Shown here piece after piece: positions 36,634 to 48,969 of a stretch of 64,000 nucleotides of DNA (position 1 is the stretch's first letter; every line of letters starts with the position of its first letter). Source of the stretch: Bryoerythrophyllum caledonicum (lineage: Eukaryota > Streptophyta > Bryopsida > Pottiales > Pottiaceae); contig OZ020520.1 of assembly GCA_963971425.1 (NCBI GenBank), forward strand, positions 3,886,553 through 3,950,552. Direction: 5' to 3'. The translations under genes and the position numbers were made by a program. Under the pieces are notes generated by a model that was not told the DNA's origin, ran no database searches, and was given only the letters and a program-made list of their open reading frames with translations.

Positions 36634-37757
36634 CTAAGAGAGGTTGGTTATTTTCAAGTTTTCTTCTATGTAGAAGTATGGACATTGCATCTTGGATAGT
36701 GATGGTGTTGATTTTGGTGATTGTCTTTTGATTGGATTAATGGAGATATTGAATGTCTTTGCAAGACTTTTCATAGAGGGGATAAAGGTAGTAGCTCTAG
36801 CTCCAGCGGTGATAACAATAGGGGGGTCAACTTTCCATCCAAGGGCGACAATGTCATTAATAAGTGGTTTGTCTTTATTAGTTTTGTTTTTGATTTCTTG
36901 TGGGAAAAATCTATCATTACAATATTTGAATTTAATAAATTGGATAGTATAGTCTGTATTATTGTGGTCCGGTGGAGGGTCTTTACATGGTAGTCCTTTA
37001 CATAGTTTGTGTCGTTTAAATCTGGCGTTACAATGTCTGGGTTCCATATGTGTATGGGAGTAGCCATGGAGGGAAGGTGTTTTCTTGTGGGTTGTTGTTG
37101 AAGGTTCCAAGGTTCATAATTATAAAACACCTGGGTTTGTCTGAGGATACAATCAGTTTTCGGATTTTCCATACTGCTTTATTGTGCCTTTTGACGATCA
37201 AGGAGTGTATGTGATGGTTTTGACATTCGAGGAGTACGTGTAGCCATGTATCCGGGTCCATGGAGGTGCATATTGGGCATGTCATGGATGAAAATTGTTC
37301 TATCCCAAAGAAGAGTTATTTGCGGGCATTTCCCATTTATTGCCTAATACAAACTTGATATGGAATGTTTTTTGTGAATATATTACTGTGGAATTTTTCC
37401 AAAAACTTGTAGAGAGTTCAATATTGATGTTGTTGTTATCGGTCCATTCGTCTATGTTAGGAAAACTTTCTAAGATTAAATCAAGGTTGTTAATTAGATC
37501 ATGGTTTTTGAGATATTTGTTCAAAAATCTGATGGGGTTTTTGTTCGGGATATCATCCATAGAAGACCAACTTTCTCTTTGGAAGTAGTATGGAGTAGCG
37601 TGGGCATGTTCGTGTGGGTGTTTGGCATTTCTATGGAATTTTCCTAGTCCTTCTTTAGCTAATTTATCCGCAAGTTGTTCGTTTCCTTCTATATTGACAT
37701 GTGCTCTAACAGTATGGAGGATTTTAATTTGTGTGCAATTTTGTAGCATTTGAACCA
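36634..37757 (-). pseudogene. second LINE, left copy: C-terminal segment
   Basis: C-terminal part of a LINE polyprotein on the minus strand. Seen: end of the RNase H domain (RAHVNIEGNEQLADKLAKEG, 37675-37710 region), then a Zn-binding motif CPICTSMDPDTWLHVLLEC at about 37230-37285, and a long basic tail. Frames 37300-37749, 37028-37285 and 36634-37110 show shifts between them. The segment stops at 37757 where the 7.84-kb element is inserted and resumes at 45597. Confidence 0.85.
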
Positions 37758-40599
37758 GGACAAGGCTATTTTGCGAGCGTAGACATGCGAGCGGAGAGTG
37801 GCGAGCCTTGATTCGTGAGCCTAATACACAAAAAGTAGAGAATTTTGAAGAACAAGTAAAAGTTTACTAGATTATTTTGGGAAAAAAACACTAAATTTAT
37901 TATGTCACTGGGCTTATTACCGTCGAGTAGGTGGCTGATACATTGAGCAAGCCAAAATAGTTTTTGACAATAAAAAGACTTCAAGAGGAAAAAATTGCAA
38001 GTCATCATGAAGAAGGCCTATGACCGTGGTGATAATTTCAAATGATGAAAATATATGCTTTTGGAAGTTAGGAAGATAAGGGAGAAGTAACGATAAATGG
38101 GTGGATAGTGAGAGAGCAAATAGAAGTTGGTAGCACGAACATACCTGAGATGGATAAAAAAAATGACGGTGAAAAGAATTGGAATGGAGGGATTATGAGT
38201 CGTATCGATAAGGGAGTTCATATGGGAAAATGGTGATAAACAAGGAGAGTGAGAAAGTAACGTTTTAGAGATGGAAAATGTTAGTTTAGGATAGAGATAC
38301 GATTTAGGGGAATTTTGATGGAGATCAAGTTAGGACATGATGTTTGTGAAAGGAACAACTAGGGTCGAAGGAATGCATAGAGGTGTAGGGAGACCAAAAA
38401 AATTCTACAAGTGCAGAACACATGAGCAATAAACATCCATCTCGTCATTCTCATGTGGTATACAATAAATTGCTCATGAATGAAATATTGAAGTGGTGCT
38501 TTTTGTCTTACCGCAATTTTTGTAGAATTGAAAGAAAATAGTACCCTATATTTTAAGCACCGTAGTGTTTTAGAAGCAAAATCTAAAAGAATCATTTAAC
38601 CTCATTCCACGTGAAACTAGGAGTGTGCATGAAGACATCTAGGTCCTAGTCAAATCCATATACTATGGTAAAGATGTAGTAGAGGTGCTTGAAGTAGGTC
38701 CACACACCACGCTTGCCAAATGACTTGTTTGACATATCTGTGAAATATGGATAAAAATTGGCCAATTGTCAACACATAGCATGAAACCTTTGAAATGCTA
38801 TTGGATTGTAAAGTTATAATGTAGCCAAGAGTTGCAAGCGGTACGATAAGGATATCGCAGATCTTTGCAGCTATTGATAGTGCAAAGGCAAAATTGTTAT
38901 GGTGTTTAGTAGTCGGAGCTTTAAGATTCATGCGGATGTTCTTTCCAAATTTCTTGGTAGAATGGTCCGAAGGATTGGAAGGAAGAAGGTAATCCTCGAG
39001 ATTTACTGAAATGCCTTTTTACTGAATAGCTTTTGAGGATAAATCTCTACATACTTGGCAAATCTCAAGTCGCCGCACTTGAGAGGAAGTATTTTGGACC
39101 TGCTAAGGTTAGTGCCCATCTTCACCGGCCAGACGTCTAGGACATGGGGTTTTGAAACCATTCACGGTCGTTGAGGATTGTGGACACATCGATAATTATT
39201 GTCTTTGTAGAAGAAAAATTGCATCTTCTCCAGTCTGCTCTTTTTATAATTTTTTATCAGATCAATATAAATTGGAGCAGTTGTAGGTCGCCTATTCTAC
39301 ACAATCCTTGTTACACAATACTTCTTGCCCTACATGGCAATGCAAGTTTTTCTTGAGGTCTTGGCAAGTCTTGTGATGTGCCCTTGCTCCTTGTCACGAT
39401 CAGTCTCTTGAATAGATTTAACGTATTGCATAAGAAAAATCAACCTCGTTTAGTAGATGTCTGCATTTAGAGGGCATTTCAGAGCCATCAGCTATGAGAT
39501 CAGTAAATTTCAGATCATTATGCCATCTTCTAAGCCGTGGATGAAATAAACGGATCTTGTCTAGGCAATGGGAGTCAAATTGAGAACACAAAGGGAGTTT
39601 TGCTTTTCGATTCAACGAGACAAATTCTTCTTTACTTTCCAAGTGAGGATCTCGTGTGCAGGATTTGTCCGCACTGGGCATTGTGCAAGAGCAGCACAAA
39701 GAACCTTCGCATTTCCAATGTGCTGAGCTATACGATAGAGACTACAAAGTTACAATTCTTCTTTGTCAGGACCAGCTCTCGGCTTCCCACTCTTGATAAA
39801 TTGGTAATAGACAATAACCTACATGAATGCACACCATGTCATCCACAATGACGACATACAAATCGTCTTTTTTTTTGCCGGACTATTGCAGTCATTTGTT
39901 GTGAACCGTCTATGTCAAATTACATGACAACATTTCCGCCATCTTAATATCAAATAGAACTTGCCATGAAGAAGATTTATTAGCAATGACTTGGCAGGTG
40001 AAGTTGGAACTGCAAACAAAGACTGAAAGTGATTAGAGTAGTATAGGGGAAGACGTCGTAGAGCATGGCTGATGTCGGCTATACTTAAGAATTGGAACCA
40101 AACAAAACCATTTGTTGCCATCAACGATGAATGTTATATCCTATCGGGCTTATATAGGCAGTCGACATCAGCATCACAACAAGCTTCCATGGAAATATTA
40201 TACTACCCAATAAATGCTAAGGTATTTTGAAAGCATTGGTACTGGCAATTCATAGAGCGGACACCGCAAGCAAGAACGTTGCCGATGCCGGGTACGTTCA
40301 ATTGGCAAAACAAAAGACATTTATAGTGACACTATGAAGAGGCAGCCGATATTGGCGGCTTATGATCAGCATAGAGAAAAATTCAACGAAATGAAAACTC
40401 CCAAAAAATCATGGAAAAAAATAGAAAAATATAATTAAAAAATGCGCTGCCGATGTTGGCAGTGCGTCATCGTAGAACGAAAAGGGAAAATCATTAACAG
40501 AGTAGATTGCATTATCGATGTTGACGAACACAAAATTTTGACCTTACTTGAAGATAGACTTCTTTAATTGTAGAAGGAATCTCTTGAAGAAGTCTCTAA

Positions 40600-42670
40600 T
40601 ATTGGTATTTTTCTTGAGGGCCCTTCATATATTTGAAAAGGGAACTTTCAAAAGGGTACTAAGGGGGGTTTCACACTAGGGGCCGAGCTCGAGGGGCCGA
40701 GCAAATCTAGCAATTTGATTGGCCTAGAGTTGAAAATCGGCCCGTGGGCCTTCACACTAGGGGCCAAGGGCCAAGGGCCGAAGGGCACCAAAATGCTTAC
40801 ATGGCAGTACTTTTTGAGAATTTTGGCGCCAATAGTTCGGCCCCTCGAGGAGAGTTTGGGTCTAACAAGAATAGAAACCCAAACTCTTGCCGAGGGGCCG
40901 AACATTTTCTCATTAAAATAATTTTAATAATTTTTTACAACTCCAAAACTCAGCCCCTCGGCATAGTTTGGTCTTCAATGGAGTTCGGCCCTAACATCAA
41001 CATTCCTCTAAGGAGCCCTTTCAATGTTTAAAAATGAAACCTCTAGAGCGGATGGCTACATGGACAATCCTTAAGAGGGCCTTAGACTGTTTAAAAAGGG
41101 AACCTACATAACAGGTGCCGACATCGATACTGCTCGAGAGCACTCATCCGATATTTAAAGCGAAACCTCTACAAGGGGCGCTGATATCAAAATCCCATTA
41201 CATGATTCTTAATGTTTATTAATGAAACCTTAGAAAGGAATCCCAACATTGGTACCTCTTTAGATGGCCCCTTCAACATTCAGAAAGAGAACCTTCGAAA
41301 TAGGTGCCAACATCGGTACCTATTAAAAGAAATCCTCCTCCAATGTTTGAAAAATACATCTTTAAAAGTGATACCGACAACAAAACTATACTGCAAGGCC
41401 CTTCAAATATTTATTAAGGGAACCTCCACAAGAGGTGCCAACATCAGCATCCCTCCAAAAGCCCCCCCTCCAAATATTTGAAGCAAACCTCCAAAAAGGC
41501 TACCAACAATGGCACCCCTTTAGAGAGCCCGTCCAGTTTTTATCAAGCAAACCTCCAATAAGGTAGACAACATTGGTGCCCTTCAAAAGACCTCCTTAAA
41601 TTTATATCAAGGAAACCTCTTAAAAAACAGCCGACATTGGCGCCCGCAAAGAGGACCTTTTAAATGTATATGAAGGGAACTTCCAATAGGGTAGCGGACA
41701 TTGGCAACTTCTTAGAGGATCCCTTAAATGTACATTATGGAAACCTCCAAAAAGATAGCCGACATCGGCACCCTTCTACAAGACCCCTTCAATGTATGTA
41801 AGGGAACCTCCAAAAGGGCAGCCGACATTGGCTACCCCTAAAGTATACAACCACGCTTTAGAAAATTTGAAGATATTTCTGAAATGGTATTACATTTTAT
41901 CATTGGACATTGTACGAATGAGTTATTTGCGGATGAAGTTATGAGATTCAAAACTTCATCCATTGATAACTCATCCGTACAATGTCCAATAATAAAGTGT
42001 AGTACCATTTCGGAAATATCTTCAAATTTTCGAGAGCGTGTTGCACATTTTAGAGGCAGCCGATGTCGGCTGCCCTTTTAGAGGTTTCCTTAGTATACAT
42101 TTAAAAGGTCCTCTAGAGGATCGCCAATGTCCGTTGCCTTTTTGGAGGTTCCCTTAACATAAATTTTAAGGGTCTTCTAGAGGGGCGCCAGTGTCGGCTA
42201 CCCTTTTTTTTGTTCCCTTAATATACATTTACGGGGCCCTTTAGAAAAACACTAATGTCAACAGCCCTTTTGGATGTTCCCTTAATATATATTGAAGGGA
42301 TTTTCATGAGGGGCGCCGATATCGGCTGCCGTGTTGGAGGTTCACTTGATATACATTTAAGGGGTCGTCTTGGAGAGGAAAGATGTCGGCGATCATTTTT
42401 AAGGTTCATTAATATACATTTAAGGGGTCTTCTAGGAAGGCGCCGATGTTGGCTGCCATTTTGGAGGTTTTTTAATATACATTTAAGGGGTTCTCTTGAA
42501 GGGCGCTAATGTCGGTTGCTCTTTTGGAGGTTCCTCTAATATACATATAAAGGGACCTCTTAAGGGGCACCAATGTCGACTCTACTTTTGGAGGTTTCTT
42601 AAATATAAATTGGAGAGGCCCTCTAGAAGGGTGCCAATGTTGGCAGTTCCTTTAGAGGTTCCTTTTTAAA
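40600..42670. repeat. inverted array of about 65-bp units carrying GCCGACATYGGC
   Basis: About two dozen degenerate units of 64-68 bp. Each has an A/T-rich word resembling CCCTTAAATGTATATTAAGG, the word AACCTCCAAAAAGG and a near-palindrome GCCGACATCGGC. Examples: 41628, 41694, 41759, 41820 forward; 42058, 42122, 42188, 42318, 42444 in the complementary form. Orientation reverses at the central palindrome. A GC-rich patch (40655-41005) with repeated AGGGGCCGA words interrupts the left part and may be a separate small insertion. Confidence 0.75.
41861..42031. repeat. 171-bp palindrome at the centre of the array
   Basis: GAAAATTTGAAGATATTTC at 41861 pairs with its complement ending at 42031; the arms stay paired through TCATTGGACATTGTACG and GAATGAGTTAT-type blocks to a centre near 41946. 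Only scattered mismatches. Confidence 0.9.
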
Positions 42671-43059
42671 ACCTTAAAATTGGCGTCTACATAGGTGTAG
42701 ATGTTGACATCTTCTTTGAAGTTCTCTAAAAAAAATAAGAGTGCTCTTTAGAAAGGTATAATTGTCTCATGGGTTGCTGAAGTAGCAAACTTCCAAGCGG
42801 ACATTAAATTCAACCTTCCTTTTGTAGGTAGTTGATATTACCAATTGCTAGTTTAAGTAAACTACAGTCTAGGAAATTCTTGCAACTAAGCGGCTGCCGT
42901 CAAGCGGAGATCGTAACGCATGTTCCAAGTCTCTATCTGGGGTCTGCCGATATTGATTGCCTCCATATCGTGACGTGCTATTATCGTAGTTTAGAACATT
43001 AGTGCACTCTCACCTATCCTTCATTGCATCCTTTGTTGATGCAATCGTATTTTTATAAT

Positions 43060-44913
43060 TCAGACACAATTTGATAATGCCGTTCCAATGCAACTCGGAT
43101 GTTTCAAGAGAAATTTTCTAGATAAGTCAACTGAGTGGACAACGGTGGTCAACAAAGTTCTGATGAAAGTGGAAAAAAATGACATCTATGTTGAAGAAAC
43201 TACTGCCCATTGCGGACCCTCAGTACACTCCACAGTCCCTTGAACAAATCAGGCTAGATAATCAGAGTCTGAAAGATTATCCAAAGATGTCTCAAAAAAA
43301 TTTGATTTATCCCTCAACCTTTGCAATAGACGCTGCCAGAAAGGTCAAGTGGCTGGAGTGCGATAATAAGCTAGCTTCTTTGCGAGTTTTACTAAAATTT
43401 CAAATGGGAAAACTTGCAGACCATTTTTTTCTTGAATAGCTAATGAAGGCAAATTGGTAAGCACATGTTTGTTTCAATACCTTCAATAATCTTGATTCTA
43501 AACTTGTTCATATGATCTCACTTGAGATGCTTCTACAACTTTCAATTGAGGTGGTGGTCTTATTTGATTCTACATTATCTGAACTTGGAGAGGCGATTGA
43601 CTTACATCATTCAGGCTTTTAGAGAGTGTCTCGTCCTATTGATTCAGGATTACGTAGAGCGGACGCGCATTTAGCTATGGGACTTGATGGTTCTCGACAA
43701 GTTGGATGTGAAGGGTGTGCACAAGAATCGCATTGCAGAGTTGGGCGTCGGACTTTCATAGGCCATGGCCTAGGTCTTATACAAATACTATTCTACATCT
43801 TGTATACAAGGAAGGCGGCGTTAAAGATGCGTGCATACTTTGAAAGTTACCTAGATTGTGATGGCAACAAGTGCATTCTAGCTGAAAACATCCCAAAAAG
43901 TGGGCCCATCTGCACTAGCATAAATGTGGGTGATACTTTGATTCCCCAGTGACGAAGCCCCCATCATTGACATCAAACTCAGAAATGGCATCTAGCCCGA
44001 TGAAGTTGGCAGTGAGATTATGGTTACTCCGCTAGATGCTGCAGCTCCTACAAAGTAGACAAGAGGAACGCAGAAGAAGGCGGTTGAAGCTGAAGAGGCA
44101 AAGAAAGAGAAAGCAGCGGTGGAGGCAAAAATAGCCGCGGAGGCTGAAGTTGTTATGAAGTTGAAGGTTGTGGTTACCAAGGCCGAAGCAAGGATGAAGT
44201 TCTTTGCTGAGGTTGCTATTGCTGAGATGACAACAAAGTAGGCGGCTCATAATGAGACCCTCGTGGTAGTGGATTTAGATGTCGACACATATATCATTGA
44301 TCTAGTCCACATTATCCTAATTGTTGCGGTTACTGCTCAGAGCCATTACGCTGGCCCACTACCGGTAACAGAGGATGGATGAAGTCCCCTCTCCTTTATT
44401 ACACAGATATTGAAGTAGAAAGTAGATGTGTTGTCCGCTTCATTTTGTCACATCATGCTTCAATCTTTGTTGAGCCCACGAGTATCAAGAAGATAATGGA
44501 AGTATTGTCTAGTGTTCATGCTTGTATACCAAATCTGAACAACTTTGTCTTTTAAATTCAATTTATTTTTCCACTCTTTGTACTTATGTTAATTTACTCA
44601 TTCTTTTGTCTTCGTTCTTGAAATCCATGTCGATGTTGACAATGAACAAAGTACCTCTGTGGAGAGTGTGGAGACATCCTCATTGGTCCCACAAAGGTGT
44701 TGCATTGCGCATCAGCACCTCAGTAAGAGAGTGCCAAAATTGACATTGATTGAAGGAAGTGATGACTTTAGATTGCCATTGCATTTCTTACTTGATGTCG
44801 TCGTTTTGATTACATTGCATCACTACAATGTTTCAGAGTCGTTGATTTCAAGCTCTTTTCTTCATCCTATTCAAACTCTACAACGGATAGAATATCCACT
44901 ATGGAAAATATAA
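43060..44913 (+). pseudogene. decayed coding-like region inside the TIR element
   Basis: Short frames follow one another on the plus strand (43179-43439, 43626-43952, a stretch at about 44056-44239, and 44659-44913). The third gives an Ala/Lys/Glu-rich coiled-coil-like peptide (AEEAKKEKAAVEAKIAAEAE). No conserved catalytic motif of a transposase or other enzyme is visible. It may be the ruins of the element's own gene or captured host exons. Confidence 0.3.
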
Positions 44914-45596
44914 ACACTACTCTCGTACTACTAAACACGCTCTTCCCCTCCAAACAATCTTTAAAATCACTCTAGATTAGTTCATACGGATATTTGCTAT
45001 AGTAATCCAGTATGTGGCCCCTCACTATGTCCATTTGAAGATATATTGCTTCTTGATTTCTTCTTAGAAAAATCATTTAAATACCAATATTAATTCCACA
45101 TACATGGTTGGAGTCCCTCAGTCAACAGAAATCACGATTAAAATTTCCATTTAATTCAAGTTCAGAGTCTCCCTCCTTAAATCTCACTTACTCGTTGGAT
45201 ATTTATAAGTCTTGATGAATAACTAGTTGAAATTGTACTTGGAATCCAACTTTCCTCTCATCTTTTTGTGCAAAGAATTTTTTTCATCAAAACACAATTC
45301 ATCCACGGTCATAGGGTAGTAATACCCATTTCATTGGTCAGTCCCTACTCTAATTTCACTTCTAGTGGCAATTTAGTACATCTTAATAGCACTTCAATCT
45401 CAGATCTAGTCCAATTTTCATGGCTATAGGACCCTACCCTAAATGTTCACTTTTACTTTTCCTTTAACATTAACTTTAAGTTTCCGTAAACTTTACCTTT
45501 TTTTCCTTAAACTCTCTACTTTTTGCGCTCTGGGCTCGCGAACCAAGGCTCGCCACTCTACGCTCGCAACTCTATGCTCGCAAAATAGCTTTCCCC

Positions 45597-48500
45597 ATTT
45601 GAACCATAGATGTTAGTATGGCTTGGTCAAGATGGCTATCGTGGAGGTTAGGGTGTGTTATTTGTGTATTTAATAGATACAAGATGTTTATACAATCTAT
45701 AAAGATGTGTGCAAGTTCATTAGCGTATTGTGTAGTGATCATTTGGAGGGTTTAATGGAGGGCCATCATTTCTACTCTGAGGATATTTTGAAGTCCATGT
45801 AGTCTTTTGGATATTTTTATTCCTTTGGTAGGGTTATATATACCATATCTAGCTTTTTCTCTATGCCAATGCGCCAAGCTAGCTTCTGTAGGTTCTTTGA
45901 AGGAACCATCTGTGTAGTAACTATATACGAGGGCAAATTTTAAGGGGATATGGTTACAATATGCGGGGAGAGGGTGGAATGATGAGGTGGGTTTGTGTTG
46001 TGTTGGCATATCTAAGTTGGGACTATTTCTTGTTGCATTCACTTTGATTTGGAAAGGCATGGTGGGGCTATTTTTTTATATAGTTGGCGTATGTTGAGTT
46101 TATTACGAAGGTAAGTTTGGCAAGTTGTTTCGTGACCAGTATAATGCGGGGAAAATAATAATACTGGTACTGGTGCCAGTATTATTATTTTGGAAGTGTA
46201 TGCATAGTATCCATATGGTAGATGGCTCGAGCCTAGGTTTATTTAATAATTCAGGTAGTAAAGTGGATTCTTCATATGGTACCAAGTCTGCCTCGGATAG
46301 AGCAATGATGTAAGAATTTGGAAATGGGCCTGCATGCGGGTTTAGAGTTTAGAGTTTTGATACCAATTATTGTCTTGTGTAATAATAAGAGTGGACGTAT
46401 AGTTTCGATCATTTTTGGCCGCAAGTCTTGCCTAATGTATTGCTTTTGTGTTTCTTCTGCATTGTGAGGGTGTGCAATACCATTTCCAATCCAATTGTCG
46501 TCAAAGGCGTTTCCTAGTGAGCCAAAAATTTGGTCTCTTCCGAAAGGTGAATAAGACTTAGTAAGTAGGACGGAGCATGTGACGGAGGATGAAAAGTACG
46601 ATTGTTGGATGCTGAAGGAGGATATTAGTGAGTCTAGAATGGGCGTGGGTAGTGTGTATTGTGCGAGTTTGAGGGGGTCATTTTTGGGATGCGATATTTA
46701 TATCTTTGGTATAGCCAAACTTTTTTTTGGTTTCAAATTGTTAAGTTATTGGCTCTAAATTGTAGAAGTTTATAATTTGTTATGGTATTGGTTCCATAGC
46801 CATTGGAGTCTAGTGATAGAAAAAATGATTAGATGCCTTCTGTTGTATTTGTATATATGTGCGTGGTCTTCATTGATATAATTGTATTGCTTGATGTGAG
46901 AATGTCTTTTTTGGGGTAACATTGGGTTGTGTGTATATTGAGGAGAGGAATGAGTATGGGTGGGCTAATGGATCTTGAGTCACAAAAATTGTTCTTAACG
47001 ATGGTGGGCTTGAATGATTTCCAAGTAGAATTTGTTTTGGATGTTTTGATAATATTGTATTAATCGTGTGGAATTATGGGTAAAGGTGTTTTGGTCATGC
47101 TATGGAAAGAGGTTATGTTTGGGTAACCATTTGTTGGAGGTGTTATTACTGTGTTGCTATTGGCATAAGTATTTGGTATCATTCTTTATAATTTTGTTTG
47201 AGTCAATATGCTTTCCGTGTTTATGGTCAATAGTGAGATTTATGAGATATATAGATGGGTTTTTAGGGATGTTTGCTGGGGGGAAGAAAGGAAGTCTATG
47301 ATGGATGGGGGGATGAATTGGCATGGGGTTGTTTTATAGAAGAATGTTATTGTTGGAGGTGACATATGTCTTTAAGTGTCTAGGGGCTTGAGTGTGTAGA
47401 GCATGGTGAGGTGCATGTATTAGGGCATAAGGGGTAGCAAAATAGTTGTTGGGCAATATTAGGAGCACTTTTTACTAGTTTGAATGGTTTTGCATGAAAT
47501 GTTTAGAAGTCATTGTGGTTCATGATGTGTGTTCCATTTGGTAATATAATCTCTTGTAAGTCGGTAATATTTACTGAAATTGTTTTTGTAAAAGTTTTTG
47601 GGAGAGGTGTTGGTTAATTCTTGTGTCATTTGGGGTTTCTTGTAGCCACATTTGCTCTAAAGGTAAGGTTCTAAAAGGAATTCTCTGGAAGTGGTTTTAA
47701 GGTAAACTTTTCCTTCATTTTTAGAAGAAAAAATGTTTGGATGATTGGTGATCTAATGCAATTGGCGTTGTTTATTTTAGGAATGTTTTTAGCACCACCA
47801 TGTTTGGTGAGGATAGAGTAGGTGAGGCCTTTGTATATCTTACCAAGTCTACCTTTGTCGTTGGGTGCATTTTGAAGTTGTTCCCCTATACATCGGAGGT
47901 ATGTATTTTAAAGGGAAAAAACTCCTAATCCAAATAAATTTTGTAGGAGTTGGGTTACAACATTGACATACATTTTAGGAGGCTACAATTGAATTTTTGT
48001 ATGGGTATAATTTTTGTGTAGTTTTTTAATTGCACGCATAGAGTATGGGATTGCATAGAAATTGTATGCTACTCCGGGTCTAAGTACTGTGTCTACCATT
48101 TTTATTTTTTGTTACATAGGGCCAAGGCATGTTATTGATTCTTTGCATTGTTTAGTAAGTTTTGTGGTAGTGGTGTGAATTTGTATCTTCCATTCTAGCG
48201 ACGGGTCAAGATGTGTGCCTAGATATACGTATGGTTCATTTTGATGTAGTGTAGGAATAGGTCGGTTACAGTATTCATGTTGGCGGCTTGCATAAGTGCT
48301 TTGAATGCGTTCAGGTTCATTTTGGATTTTTTTTGGACATCTCGTGGCGGGACATCTTTGGGTGCCAACATTTATATCGGATCAATCGCATAATTTGTCA
48401 ATATTATTAAGTTGGACTTGCATTGCTTACAATTTCTATGCCGCTTACGTAGTTTAGTTTTAGCAGCAAGGTCACCAAGGTAAGCGACCGGGTTTTGGTG

Positions 48501-48799
48501 ACTTGTAATGTTTCAAAGGTCTTGCCGTTATTTCCCCTTTGCATCCATCTTATGAATGGTTCTATAAAAATAATGAATAGATATGGGCTTAAGGTATCAC
48601 CTTATATGGTTTTGTTTTGTATGGATATGGGATGGATTGTTCAGAAATATTCTTCAATGTGTGGGGTGGAGTAGTGAGAGTAGATGCTCCCAGCTAGTGC
48701 GATTGCGTCTCTGGAGTATCCAAGGTCTGACATAATTGCTAAAAACCTTGTGTGGTCAATAGAGCCAAATGCATTTTTGAAATCAATTTATAGAATATA
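45597..48799 (-). pseudogene. second LINE, left copy: RT to RNase H segment
   Basis: Minus-strand continuation. RT motif A IDFKNAFGSIDH (about 48730-48790), motif B GDTLSPYLFIIF (about 48560-48610), and at the left the RNase H start YTDGSFKEPTEASLAHWHRE with VEMMALH (45752-46060). Many frame changes and stops between. It joins the 36634-37757 segment across the TIR element and the 50455-50604 segment across the mariner. Confidence 0.85.
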
Positions 48800-48969
48800 G
48801 AATGACCTCAAGAATGAATCTATGTGATTGACTGTATTATAAAAGTGACAATGTTGTGAGCATGAATGATCAAAGTAGAAAACGTTGAATACAAACGTTG
48901 TAGAAGATGAAGTAATACACAACTTAAAGATAAATGAATTTCAATTGCCCAATATTTATCAAATTACAT

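Larger units (their letters stand above)
37758..45596. mobile_element. 7.84-kb TIR element inserted in the second LINE
   Basis: Bounded by a 10-bp target duplication ATTTGAACCA (37748-37757 and 45597-45606). Its ends are about 110 bp of imperfect terminal inverted repeat: left GGACAAGGCTATTTTGCGAG, right complement GGGGAAAGCTATTTTGCGAG, both continuing through TGGCGAGCCTTG and GCAAAAAGTAGAGA-like words. A 9-11 bp duplication with long TIRs is the pattern of Mutator-like (MULE) elements; assignment is inference because no transposase could be read. The interior holds only decayed frames and a large palindromic repeat array (separate entries). Removal of the element and one duplication copy restores the LINE sequence seen at 53620-53640. 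Confidence 0.85.

Noticed and set aside
40600-42670. Possible CRISPR array
   Set aside because: Units are degenerate, about 65 bp, invert at a palindrome, have no unique spacers and lie in a plant-like nuclear context without cas genes.
37758-45596. Large capsid- or polymerase-bearing element
   Set aside because: No capsid, polymerase or integrase motif is visible and the 10-bp duplication does not fit; a MULE-like class is more economical.
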